DNA of 64,000 nucleotides from Mugil cephalus. Its lineage: Eukaryota; Chordata; Actinopteri; Mugiliformes; Mugilidae. Below, piece by piece: positions 50,855 to 62,300 of the stretch. Made by a program: the position numbers and the translations under genes. The notes beneath the pieces are model-generated. The model was not told the origin of the DNA. It worked only from the letters and a program-made list of their open reading frames with translations, and ran no database searches. Each line of letters opens with the position of its first letter. Position 1 is the stretch's first letter. The stretch is from the NCBI RefSeq assembly GCF_022458985.1, contig NC_061782.1, positions 11,115,672-11,179,671 of the forward strand. The letters run 5' to 3'.

Positions 50855-51100
50855 AGCAAAGCGGTGGCTTCTTGTTCCTAGCCGTGCATGGGCTATACCA
50901 TGTCTGAGCGAGTCCAGATGCACTTTGCACTGATAGATCTCTGCAAAGGTGGTGCGTTTGTGTCTCTTTGGAGCACTTTCTATCCGCCGGCACAGTTGAC
51001 TCTCGCTTGTGCGTATGCCGTCGCCATCTTTCCAACGTTCATTGAGGAGGAGTGCCACAGCCTTGCATTGCTACGGCAACCCGGTTAGGTCATGCACGGT
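50855..51100 (-). promoter_or_regulatory. map3k4 5' leader and core promoter region with upstream ORF
   Basis: CpG-containing sequence immediately upstream of the start codon. AAGATGGCGACGG (minus strand, about 51030-51018) matches the YY1 element that often sits at the start of TATA-less transcripts. Its ATG (51027-51025) opens a 15-codon frame closed by TAG at 50982-50980, an upstream ORF if transcription starts above it. In another frame an ATG at 51058 is open into the main protein. Confidence 0.4.
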
Positions 51101-52320
51101 CATAACTGTGCGGAGCCCTTATTATCCAGTCTATGGCGGGACGCTTATTTTTTTTTATCCCCGGTGTACAGTCACAATGAATCACGTATGATGTGGCCAC
51201 CTCTTGTCCGATCTCCTGACTTATCGACTTTAAAAATCACTTGACAGCGCTGTGAAAACCCTAAAAAATAACTTACAGATGGATGCTTTGGCTCATTTTA
51301 ATTATTCATGAGGGAAGTGTGTCAGAGGGCAGAGTATTTGGTGGTGGTGTGAGAAAAAACACCTGCTCTTAAATGTGGCTACTACATATTGAACGGTACT
51401 TCGTTATGTTGTAGTTTTCTTATTCGATCTCTTATCATAATTACCTTGCAGTTTATACAACTACCCATAGTTTAAATTTTTAAATGTAATTCAACATTTG
51501 TTTGGTGCCTTGTTAAAATATCAAACCTGTCTCCATCTTATACAGTTTAGAAGTTAATCTTATTTAACTTTAAATGACCTGATCCACTACACCGAACATT
51601 AGAGGGACAGTGGAGCTCATTCTCCAGCAGACCGCTCCCACAGTGAATGCTACATAACTTGTTTTATACCTTACTTTATCCAGCTGTTGTTTTTGCAACA
51701 ACTAAGCTAGAATGACCAAGCACTTTCCCTGTGATTCATTAAAGTCTGTCTAAGTATAAGTCTATTTATACGGGCAGGAATCATTGCTTTTCACTGCTGC
51801 TGTGCCTGTACATTATGCATGTGACAAATAAATACTTAAAGTGACCAAGGAGATGGCTGTGATGTTCAAAAAAGCCAGGACTACATTAAACACCATTTGC
51901 CTTATTGGAAAGGGGTGGGATAAGTCCTCTTCAGCAACAGACTGGACTATTAAACCACCGTTATCTGCAGAAAGCAATATTTTCTGCATCTTGACAAAGC
52001 GTACACTAATGTGAGCAACAAGGTGTTTCTTTCATCAGTCTGTTGTGGCTTGTGCAGTAGTTTTTTGAACTAGGGGGCTATAGCAAAATTAATAATTAAT
52101 TAAATTTAATCAAATCATACCAAATGTGTTACAGTATCCGTAGCCAATTTATCATCCATATTGATATATGGATTATTTATTATTTATTATATACATGCAT
52201 TTTCTGTGGAAATGAGTTGTAGGCTAGGTTTGGTCTCGTTGGTTAAATTTCTTTTTGCAGGGATAAGAACGGTGAGGCTTTTCTTATAACCTGCAGGAAG
52301 TGATGTCTGCCTATGTCAAA
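51101..52320. other. Spacer between map3k4 promoter and the HIPK-like gene
   Basis: AT-rich, about 1.2 kb, between divergently transcribed genes. No open frame of note, no nameable repeat. Would contain the promoter of the HIPK-like gene, but I see no clear TATA or CpG signal. Confidence 0.45.
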
Positions 52321-52324
52321 GTCA

Positions 52325-52640
52325 AATATGCCTTCTTCTCTGTTTTTCTTTAAAATAGTTTATTTCCATTTAAATTTCTGACTGACCCACAGCCCAAAAT
52401 TCTTCTTACAGAAATGCAATGACACATCAGATTTCTTAGCATTTCTGTCATTTCAGTTTCATCGCTTCACACAGGAGACCCAGTTAATGTGCTCTTGACA
52501 TAGATTACAGCTGAAAACATTGACATGGAAACAACCTTTGTGAACCATAACTTGCCGTTGTCGGGAAATTCAGGTAAAACAGGTGAGAGTCAATGACACA
52601 CCGATGTGTTCAACACTGTGTATTATTCGCATACACTAAA
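52325..52640 (+). repeat. Direct duplication, copy A (contains exon 1 of the HIPK-like gene)
   Basis: Shares an ordered set of matches with 52985-53280: TCTGTTTTTCTTTAAAATAG / ACTGTTTTTGTTTAAAATTG, TTTAAATTTC, CCCAGT...TGCTCTT, GAAAACA(T/C)TGACAT, GGAAATTCA, GTGAGAG, TGTGTTCAACA and TGTATTATT. Spacing between matching points is about 640-660 bases. Copy A keeps the ATG and the donor of the first coding exon. Confidence 0.7.
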
Positions 52641-55600
52641 TCTCGCAACTTTAATTTTATTCGTATAGCCTCAAAAACACAAACAATTTGTCTCAAGATG
52701 CTTTACAGAACCCAGCCTGGGGGTCTGAGGCAGTAAACATACTGTCATTGCTGTTTTTTGGTCATGGATTATAGTGGCTTAATTGATGGACATTAACTCA
52801 TGAATCAGTTTATGTGTTCGCCTTCACATTTATTTATGGCAGCAGTTATTTTATTCATTGTTATTTGAATGAAAGTTTTGAATCGGTATATTAGTAAGAT
52901 GCAATTGGTTTATTTGCATCAAGTCCTAAATGAAAGCTTCCAATTAAATATCAGTTCCTAACTTATGAACACTCTGCATCTACGAAATGTTTTCTTCACT
53001 GTTTTTGTTTAAAATTGCTTATTTTCTTTTAAATTTCCAACTGACTTATGTAAAAGAATTCCTCTCTCGGAAAAAACATATGTTTTAATTTGTTCAGGAT
53101 CAGCTGTTCACACAAAACCCAGTCAAACTGCTCTTAATTTACATAGCAAGGGAAAACACTGACATAAAGACATGTCAAAACAGCTTATGCAAACCAAAAC
53201 TTGCAGCTGTGAGGAAATTCAAGTTAAAGTGGTGAGAGCAATGTGTTCAACATACTGTATTATTTGCACATGGCAAATGTTGAAACATACTCTGTTCTTC
53301 TGTTGCTTTTTGCTGTTAAAGCTGATGTTTTTCATGTAGACCAGTTTGATACACAGAAACTATAACCTATAAAGGGTCATGTCGTATGTTTGTTTTTTCT
53401 TCTTGAGCTCATGAAGTGATGCACCAAAATCATAATAATGATTTTTCACCAAAAAATAAATGGTAAGCACAACCACATTAGCATATCTAGCCTAAAGGTT
53501 GTTAAGCTGTAATATCAGATTGAAACCAGTAACAAAATACAGACAAACACCAAGAGAAAGTGGCCTTTAAATGACCTTTTGATTCAAAACTAGATTTTAA
53601 CAAAAAATGTACAGTAAGTGACTAAGACCGTGCGTGATTAAAAATTATAGTAACACTTTTTGTTCATTTAAATGGTCTATACATCCTATTTGTGTGGTAG
53701 TGCACGATGTGCTGTGATGCATTGACAGATTTGACACATTTTCTCTCCACATTCATGTCCTAGTACTTGACCACTTACGGCTGAAACCGTGGGACCTGAT
53801 GTTCAGTGCCTACCAGTTCTGCGGCTACATCTACACCAGCTGTTTTAATCAAGTTGCTGAGTGCATGAACATGTACACGAGAAAAACAGTGGCCGTCAAG
53901 ATCCTGAGGAAGAGGGCGAGTGATTCTCAGGAGCCCAGGGAGGTAGATTCTTTGAGTCACATGTCATGACTTGCAGACTGAGATGATACATCTGACTTGC
54001 CCATTAATTGTAAGTCAGGTGTATCATCTCTATCATGTGTTGCGTTTTCTCTGCAGCTGACAGTGCTTAAACAAATGGAAAGGCTTAGTCCTGTCAACAT
54101 TGTTCATTTCTTTGAGGACTTTAATTACAAAGGGCATACTTGTCTAGCCTTTGAAAAGCTAGACATGAGACTACATGACCTGCTGCAGAAGAGGCGCGAC
54201 AAACCGCTCTCTCTTGCGGAAATTAAACCCATTACTCAGCAGGTAAGTATATTTAATCATTTTCACCTTCTAATAATGATAACAGATCTTGTGATTTCTG
54301 TGCCAAATATGTATCACGGCAACTATACTTCTTCCTCTGTACTTGTAGTTGCTAAACGCCCTCGAATTTCTGAAGGATGCCGGCGTCATACATACAAATA
54401 TTAAACCACATAACATTATGTTGGTGAATCATAAAGACCAACCCTTCCGAGTCAAACTCACTGGCTTTGGTAGAGCCATCCAAATTGCTGACATTAAGCG
54501 GCATGCAGTCACGCAGGTCTTTGGATACAGGTTGGTTTGCAAAGTCATGTCCATCTTTTATCATCTCATCTAAAGCTTCCAATTATTATTAATTTATAAA
54601 ACTGTGCAGGAAGTAATTGTAAATATTGGCTCTTGTCTCCCAACCCAGGTCTCCTGATGTTATTCTGGGCCTTCCTGTCTCAGCATCCACAGATATGTGG
54701 TCTTTGGGTGCTGTTGTGGCTACCATGTATCTCGGCAGCCCACCTTTCCCTCACCGTTGTCCGTATTACCTGGTATGTCATCTTATATATTTAGACTGAG
54801 GGGTAAGGCATATATCAAAAACTAACAAAATGTCCTTCGGATTCAAGTAACTTTATGCACATATTCTCCCTACAGATGAAAACTCTTGTGGAGACTCTGG
54901 GTCAGCCAGAGGACGCGCTGCTAAATGAAGGTACCAGCTCCCTGCTGTATTTCAGCTGCGACCGGTCGGACTCTGGAAACTGTGCATGGAGGTTCAAGGT
55001 ATGCAACTGTGTCCTTACCTTCAAGTGGACCAAATAGTTTTGGTATGATTGCATGTAAATCCAAAGATTGTTGCAAAATATATGTAATCTGCTTTTTCAG
55101 ACACCAGAAGAGCACAGGGCTGCAACTGGGTACCCACCACTGATTTACAGAGGCAAATATATCAAGGTTGACAGTATTCAAGACCTCACAAAGGTAGGGG
55201 TTCCTTGTTGTACCATGTATGTAACTGCTGAACCAATCCATTTATGTGTTAGCAACTTGCTGTTTAGGATTCATAAACGCATTTGTAAATGCAGGTGAAC
55301 CCCGATTTGAACCCATGTGAGGACAGGCTAACATTTGCCAGCCTTCTGAGCATGATGCTTCACATGAACCCTTACAATAGAATCACACCAAGCGAGGCTT
55401 TGACGCACCATTTTTTGACTCGGCACCATTTTTTTGAAACGGCTGACGACGCCCCATGTAACGCTCCTACTGAAACTACTGGCGGTCCTCCAGATATTAC
55501 TTCATCTGAAGCTCCTTGTGAAGCTCCAGCTGCAACTGTTGGGGATGCTCCAAGTGTAGCTCTAGCTGAAAGTGCCAGTGAAGTTCCTGGCAAAGCTCCC

Positions 55601-56263
55601 ACTGAAACCACAAATGAAGCTACTGGCGAAGCTGCTGGTGAAGTAACTGGTGAAGCTCCTTGTGAAGCACCCGCTGAAACTACTGGTGGTGCTCCTGACA
55701 TTACTTCTTTTGAAGCTCCCAGTGAAGCTCCTACCAAAAATACTGGCAATGCTACTGATATTACTTCTGCAGATCCTAGTGAAGCGTCTCCTGCAACTGT
55801 TAATGATGCTCCAGGTGTAACTCTTACTGAAGCTGCTGGTGAAGCTCCTGCCAAAGCTCCTACTGAAACTACCTCTGATGCCCCTACTACCAGTGGAGCT
55901 CCTTGTGAAGCTCCCACAGGTGTAACTCTTGCTGAAGGTGCTAGTGAAGCTCCTTGTGAAGCTCCCACTGAAACTACCTCTGATGCCCCTGACATCACTT
56001 CCAATGGAACTCCTTGTGAAGCTCCCACCGAAAACACAGATGGAGCTACTGGTGAATCTGCTGGTGAAGTGACTGGTGATGCTCTTTGTGAAGCTGAAAC
56101 TGAAGCTGCAACTGAGGAAACTTGTGACACTAATGGTGAAACTCTTAATGAAGTTACTGGCAACACAAACACCCGGAGGACACTTGAGAAAAGAATCAGA
56201 GAATTTGCCAACAGGTTGTCTAAAGTTCATTGTTGCTGTTGCACTGCAAATGCTGTTGAATGA
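52525..56263 (+). CDS. HIPK-family pseudokinase-like protein with repeat tail
   Basis: Eight exons joined in frame: 52525-52573, 53764-53942, 54057-54242, 54349-54530, 54649-54772, 54876-54998, 55101-55193, 55295-56263; 634 residues. Residues about 26-360 align with homeodomain-interacting protein kinases: HTCLAFEKLD, QPFRVKLTGFG, GYRSPDVILGLP, STDMWSLGAVVATMYLG, WRFKTPEEH, NRITPSEALTHHF. Catalytic positions are lost: the glycine loop reads CGYIYTSCFNQV, the HRD Asp is Asn (HTN, 153-155), and DFG is GFG (177-179). Lys62 of VAVK is kept. This predicts little or no phosphotransfer; a scaffold or regulator is the natural inference, and a decaying gene is the alternative, although every frame and splice site is intact. 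The tail 365-600 is a Glu/Ala/Pro/Thr repeat; the end carries a basic helix and CCCC (625-628). Exon 1 (METTFVNHNLPLSGNS) is inferred from phase and splice sites and is less certain than the rest. Confidence 0.8.
52985..53280 (+). repeat. Direct duplication, copy B (decayed exon 1 region)
   Basis: Second copy of 52325-52640, lying inside intron 1 of the HIPK-like gene. At the position of the start codon, TGACATGG of copy A is TGACATAA here; at the exon border CAGGTAAAA is CAAGTTAAA. It therefore cannot serve as a first coding exon in the same way. Identity is moderate with several indels. Confidence 0.65.
55435..56130 (+). repeat. Degenerate GAAGCTCC-type repeat encoding an Ala/Glu/Pro/Thr tail
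   Basis: Many short units of the form GAAGCTCC(T/C) encode E-A-P steps, nested in a longer pattern. APC(E/N)AP begins four or five blocks, and DITS (GA-TATTACTTC or close) occurs four times. The reading frame stays open throughout. Lysine and arginine are nearly absent from the encoded tail. Confidence 0.85.
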
Positions 56264-56302
56264 GTGTCATCATTCATCATAACTTTTTATAATTAGTTAT
56301 TA

Positions 56303-56323
56303 AATAAACAATGAATAAATAAA
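56303..56323 (+). terminator. Poly(A) signals of the HIPK-like gene
   Basis: AATAAA occurs three times, at 56303-56308, 56314-56319 and 56318-56323, 40-60 bases after the TGA at 56261-56263. This supports a short 3' UTR and a real transcript end. Confidence 0.65.
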
Positions 56324-57071
56324 CCGATGATTTTTTAAGCTGCCAACAAAAAAGTCATTGCAGAAGCAAACATGTGGCATTGCAGTTGCAGCAGGAGCAG
56401 GAAGGGTTTTAGCTTTGGTAAGAACAGGAGCAAAGTGTTAATAGGTGACTATATTAGAAGAGTATGTAGAATTTTTGATTGTGTTAATTTGTGTAATGAC
56501 ACAACTAAGAAGTCCAATCATATTGTCTGTCATCTACTCATGTATCAAACAGAAAACTGAAATGGAAATTTACTTTGTTATCTTCTCATTTTGAATTGTA
56601 ACAAACATTTTTGGTAAAAGTTTGACAATGACAGTGGATGCAATTTATGGAATCATCAGTCTGTAAAGTACAATATTGCTCCTTCTCCAGGGATGATGCT
56701 ACACAGAGGTACTGTTTCTTCCATTTCACACTTAACTAACATTCACTTTAAAACTTTATGAAAATGTACTGTCCATTTTCATACGCACATGTAATGTACG
56801 TGTCCTACTTCCAAAATTCACTGTCTGAAACTTTCTCTTAACACAATCTCTTCCCCAGTCACAAATATTACACTATTTGTATGTGCACTATAATCTATAT
56901 CCATATTCCTGCAGTTGCATATAATGAACTGAACAGAGGCACATAGTGACAGTGTGGTATTGACATGTGGTCTAATTTTTAACCTCAAGAAAGGTATATG
57001 TTTTCTGTCCACAGTTCAGTCCTGTTATTATATGTCATCTAATCTTTGTCCTTTCTTTGTGTAATCCAACA

Positions 57072-57450
57072 CATATACCAGTCAGCCACAACATGAAAAC
57101 CTCTGACAGGAGAAGTATCTTGAGACAATGCAGTGCTCTCCTGGGAAACATTTGGACCTGGCATTCGTGTAGATGTTACTTAGATATGTACTACACCAGA
57201 CCAGGCACCACCACCCCATAGCAATGACACACATTGATGGCAGCAGCCATCCCCAGCAGGATGCAGCCGGACACAGACACACACACACACAAAAACGTTT
57301 CAGGAACAACTTAAAAAAAACAAAACAAAACAAAAAAAACATGAAACAGCACAAGGTGTTGACCTGGCCTCCAAATTCACTAGATCCTAAACTGATCCAC
57401 AGAGGCCCATCCCCTCAATCCATAAGACCCAAAGATCACCACTAACAACG
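57072..57450 (+). mobile_element. Internally deleted Tc1-like element
   Basis: Begins with a terminal-repeat-like CCAGTCAGCCACAACATGAAAACC, then jumps to late transposase sequence: GCATTCGTGTAGATGTTACT, CAGCAGGATGCAGCC, then AAGGTGTTGACCTGGCCTCCA and AATTCACTAGATCC, which correspond to the C-terminal catalytic part (PWPxNSPDL-type region). Most of the transposase and the right terminal repeat are missing. The CA repeat at 57271-57291 has expanded inside it. Confidence 0.7.
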
Positions 57451-58316
57451 TTGCATGTATAGTGTGATCGCATGCCTGGATATTGTGAATATTTTTTCTT
57501 CAAAACCATTGAACTGATCCTGCAATGCTCCAAGACCTTTTCAAATATTGAGATGCTCCTCTGAGTGTGTATTGTAATTTCAGAACCACATTTTCCAAAT
57601 GCTTTTGTCCTTTGAGAAGGAGGGTGCGACATAATAAAGAGCTTTCATTTCCTCATATTTAGATGTGAATACTCACGTGATACACATGTGATAATGGTGT
57701 AACACTGACAAGACGCGACCTGTCTTTTTGGGAGGTAACATTTTGATGTCATAGCCTTTTGCACCACCACCCTGAGAGGACAACCCAAACCCACACACAC
57801 ACCTCGTCTGTGGAGTTGCAGCTAAACTATGGCCCCCATGTGGCTGAAACTGAGTGACCATGAGTGGATCATGGCCCATCATTGCATGGGTCAACATGGG
57901 TCCATGGAAGATATCTTGCATACATTTTTATTAATAGTAATAAAAAAATATGTTCATTATGATCATGTATTTACAAAATCCATAATTATTTATTATGGAA
58001 ACAATCATTTATTAATAAAAAATGACTAGATATCACTAAAATGTCAAGTAACTAACTAACTAATTAGCTAAACAATGTTTTGATTGTGTTCTTTTTGTTA
58101 AGTTGTGATAATTATGACAGATATTTATTTTTTTTAGCAATATATAAAATTTTATAGTATCTGTGCCCGAGAAATCACTTTCAGCTGAGTTACCTATTAC
58201 AAACACGTTACAGTAGTACAGTAAGGTATGTTCTTTCTTAGTTTTTTAATATGACATATAAATATAAAATTTCAAGTGTGGATTTATTGCATGTCAACAG
58301 TACTATTACAATATCT

Positions 58317-58320
<4 letters not shown>

Positions 58321-58368
<48 letters not shown>

Positions 58369-58369
58369 A

Positions 58370-58400
<31 letters not shown>

Positions 58401-58417
58401 ATATATATATATATATA
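58321..58417. repeat. Compound (CT)n-(AT)n microsatellite
   Basis: About 22 CT units (58321-58365) followed by about 25 AT units with three GT interruptions. Confidence 0.95.
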
Positions 58418-58699
58418 AAGAACTTAACTTAAAAAATAATAAAATAAATATTCAATTTACTCGATTGTAAATTTAATATTTTTTTAAGGAAAAAATGCCA
58501 TGTGGTATTTGATTATAGTCAGCCATATTGATTTTAGGCCTGAAAACAGCCAAAATACCAACTATGATTCCTGTCAACTATGCCAAACACAAAAAGTTTC
58601 GCAATTATACATTAACAAACATGCAGTATGTTTGTCCAAACCAAAGTGTTGAATATGAGCCTGAATCGTTTTTACATTAGGCACCTGATTCTTTACGGC

Positions 58700-59320
58700 C
58701 TAGTTTTGTGTTCTCTGAAACGCTCTAAGTCTGCGCATTTGGGCGTTTCGTCGGTCTCTTCTTGCCTTGTGTCGTAACAATAGCTCGGTATCATTTCTCG
58801 ATTGTTTTGAATAGAAACTGAGAGACATCAGAACAGGCCTGACTACCTGAGAGGAGAGAAAAGGAAGTGCTTACGTCACTCGGACGTTGCCCTCGCCACA
58901 TCACTTGCTGCCTTCACTGCTCATGTAAAGCTCGGAGATTCAGCCACCGATGTAACACGTTGTTTTCGTTTCAGACAGTTATACCAGTCTGAAAGCTGAA
59001 GATTAGCAGACGACGCCTTTATGTGATTTTCTTCTGGCACCTTTCTTACATAATTTCTCTTAATCCATTCAGGGTGTAGTAAATAAACAAATTCGTGTCG
59101 TCGTGTAGGTGTAATATTTCCGACTGCACCTGAAAGCCCCTTCTGTCACGGCAGGTTTCACCGAGGGGGAAACAAGATCCTCATTGAGCTTTGTCTTTGA
59201 CAACATCCCCTCGCTGAAAGACATATCTCTCTGGCACACAGACACGTGAGGCGGCGAAATTAATAACGCTACTTTATTATATTGCAAACGTAAGAAGCGA
59301 GGTGATAAACCTCTTAAAAA
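58700..59320 (+). promoter_or_regulatory. kcnk1 promoter and 5' UTR region
   Basis: The sequence directly before the kcnk1 start codon becomes more CpG-rich than the AT-rich spacer (for example GTCACTCGGACG near 58875). No acceptor is evident near the ATG, so the start codon is probably in the first exon. Transcription start not visible. Confidence 0.35.
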
Positions 59321-62300
59321 ATGCTCCAGTCTCTAGCCAGCAATTCTTGCGTGCGTTTGATACAGAATCACAAATCGACGTGGTATTTTGCGTCTTTGGT
59401 GTTGGGGTATCTGCTCTATCTCGTCTTCGGCGCCGTCGTCTTCTCCTCGGTCGAGCTGCCGTATGAAGACGCCCTGCGCCAGGACCTGAGGGCCCTCAAG
59501 ACACAGTTCCTCCAGGACAACGACTGTCTCTCCGAGGAGCGTCTGGAGCAGTTTCTGAAGAAAGCGCTGGAGGCCAGTAATTATGGGGTGTCCATTCTCA
59601 ATAACGCCTCGGCCAACTGGAACTGGGACTTCACGTCTGCGCTGTTTTTCGCCAGCACCGTGCTGTCCACCACAGGTAGGTGTCGGTCACCTCTCAGGCT
59701 GGACGGGGACAGGTGATGCTCCCGCAGCCGACCAGGTGCGCAGCAGCAGTTTTAGTGAAGAAAAATAATCATATCTGCAGTTATTTTAACAAAAGCGTGA
59801 TCAGTGCCCCTTCAGTAATCACTTTCATTTGTGTGACATTCGCTTTCGTTCATGAAAGCCAAGGTTAGTCATGTCTAACGTGTTTTTAGCTTCATCCATA
59901 ATTTAAAAAAAAAGAAAAAAATAGAAGTGAGTCTACCCTTTACCTTATCTTTGGTTATATAAATAAGATAAAGTTCCCGTCTTGCGTTGACAATCAGCTC
60001 TGCCTCAGGGCACAACCTTTGATAAATATTATAAAAAAGAACAAGCCCTTTTGGAAAGTGAACCTTTGGTGACATTGTGTCTGTGTCAACATCGCCTTTG
60101 TCTTAACCCTAAAGGCACGTATTCTAATTCGGTCCAATGACTTAGACTTAGTTTGTATAATTTCTGTTTAACTCTTCCACTGGGCCCTATATGGGACAGC
60201 AGTGGCTTTTTGAACCAATTACAGCTCTGTCCACGAGTTGTGTTCGAGCAAAAGCTGCATGCAGCATGTTGTTGGAAAGCTATTTTTCTTCAGTTTTCTT
60301 CTGATTTATAGGAATTAACCAACACAGCAGACATCAGATAGCAAAATAAGAAAATTCAGGCGAACACAACAGCTTCTTATTTTTTAACTGTGTGCCAACT
60401 TTGATTACTAAAGAACAATAGTCTATCACTTAAAGTGATTCTGACTTTTGTGATAGAAGCTGCAGAGTCTCTGCTTTCAGAAGAAACCAAGGCCATGCAC
60501 GTTCATGAACAGCATTCGATTTACTTTGGGTATTTTTGGAAATGTCCTAAATAGGCTTTTTTTGTTTTTGCAAAAAGGCTGGAAAACTAAGAGGCTAAGG
60601 CGTTTGGGCCGTCTCGGGCAAAAAAAAGGTGTGATGTAAGTTGCTATCTAGCACTGCACACTGAAAGAACGTGGTTTGCAGATGCTTGTCAGGCCACCTG
60701 GAGAACTTTAGTCTGACCCACATGGCAGCAGTTATCTGTGACGTTCCAACACACACAATTGTCCAGATTGTCTCTATTTGTATTTGGCTGCCTCAGACAG
60801 TTTCTTGTTTAGGTCTCAACAAAAGTGATGGCTAAATAGAGTTGACAGACATCTAGATCAGATAAAACTCTGAGACTTTTTAATGTTTTTTTGCCTTTCT
60901 TTTTTAGTGGCGTATAAAGATTCATCTTAATCTTTGTTCCTAGTAATAATTTTAAAACCACCACTTCCTCTTTTCACTGAGTATTTTCCACTGCCTTTGA
61001 AACTTACAGATAGGTTACAAAATACATCACCACACTAATACCTTTACTGCTCACCAGCTTTTAGGGGGCAGGGCCCGGTGTACAGCCCTGCCATATTCTG
61101 AACAGAGGGCAGTGAATGAGTTATGAATAGCTGAAGCTGAATATATTACAAGTCGCATGACAAGGACACATTCTAAGTTCCTCATTTGCGAGTTTGTGTC
61201 AAAGAGCCACGGCATTTTTGAGACTCTTGCTAGGTGCTCTTAAAAAGAAGATGTCAGGTTTCTCTTCCTCATCAACACCAACAGGACATCACCTAAAGAA
61301 ATATCCTGACTAACCGTCTCTATTGCATTTCATTTGGTTTAATGACTGTTCCCGTGTGTTGGATGGGGGGACATATTAGCAGGAATTATGTTTTCCTCCG
61401 TGTATAATCACCTCTAACTATGAAGCGTTGTGTTCTCGCTTCAGGAGTAAACAGATCCTCTTTCATGCAAGGCGCCATGTCGTGGCACCATGTGTCTACA
61501 GTGTCCCAGAACAGACAAACCAAACTAAACTCTTACACTCCGCTCCTTTAAAAGAGCCAGAAACAGACCGAACACTGAAATGTTAAGATAAGATAATCCT
61601 TTAATTTAGCCCACAATATTATTTCCGCCCTGGAACTTCCTGTATTGAGACCAGATTGTATCTTTTATAAGGACACAAATCAGTGTTGGGGTTGCCAAGA
61701 GTGGTACATTTGCTGAAGAGGTACTCAGTATTATTAGTACTAAGATGGACGTTTCATTGCTACTGCTTGCTTGGATGAAACAGACCTTAACAATATTAAA
61801 TCTTGTAACTGGAATAAGGAGACTTCTGCAGCTATATTTGTGGTTTCGTGTGGAGATTTAAAAAAGTGGTATAGTGCCATCCAAGACTCAAAGTAATATT
61901 AACAATATAATAATCTGTGTTTTATATTATTTATCAGATGACAGATGTCGTCACATAATGTTGCCAGCTCACACTAAGATGCTAGAAGGAAGTTTTTTGA
62001 CCTGAGGAGTGCCTCAATCCCCAGTAAAGTAATTAAACCTGTTAGTGTTTTCCACTAAGTACTAAAGGAAGAATTCACAATGCTGCCAACAGGAAGACGT
62101 TCTTTTTTTTGACTGAGCAGTCATTACACAGCATGTTAGCTTCATAAACCCTTTGTATAGGTACATTATTATTCAGTACTTATGAATTAATCCTGTGACC
62201 TATAAGGATAAAGATCTAATAGCAAAGACTCCATCATCATAATCTGGCCCAGTAACAGCTTTTTTGATTATATTATATATGATTATATATATCTTTTCCT

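Larger units (their letters stand above)
56330..58700. other. Spacer between the HIPK-like gene and kcnk1
   Basis: AT-rich, holding a deleted Tc1-like element (57.07-57.45 kb), a short CA repeat (57.27-57.29 kb) and a compound CT/AT microsatellite (58.32-58.42 kb). No gene structure is supported. Confidence 0.55.

Noticed and set aside
52645..52725. Dispersed-repeat-like segment (TTTATTCGTATAGCCTCAAAA) between the duplicated copies
   Set aside because: Resembles a common fish repeat phrase but is too short and diverged to assign.
55372..56211. Minus-strand 279-codon and 222-codon open frames opposite the pseudokinase tail
   Set aside because: They are the complement of the GAAGCTCC repeat, which happens to avoid stops in several frames. 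The sense frame joins seven upstream kinase exons; the antisense ones have no partner or motif.
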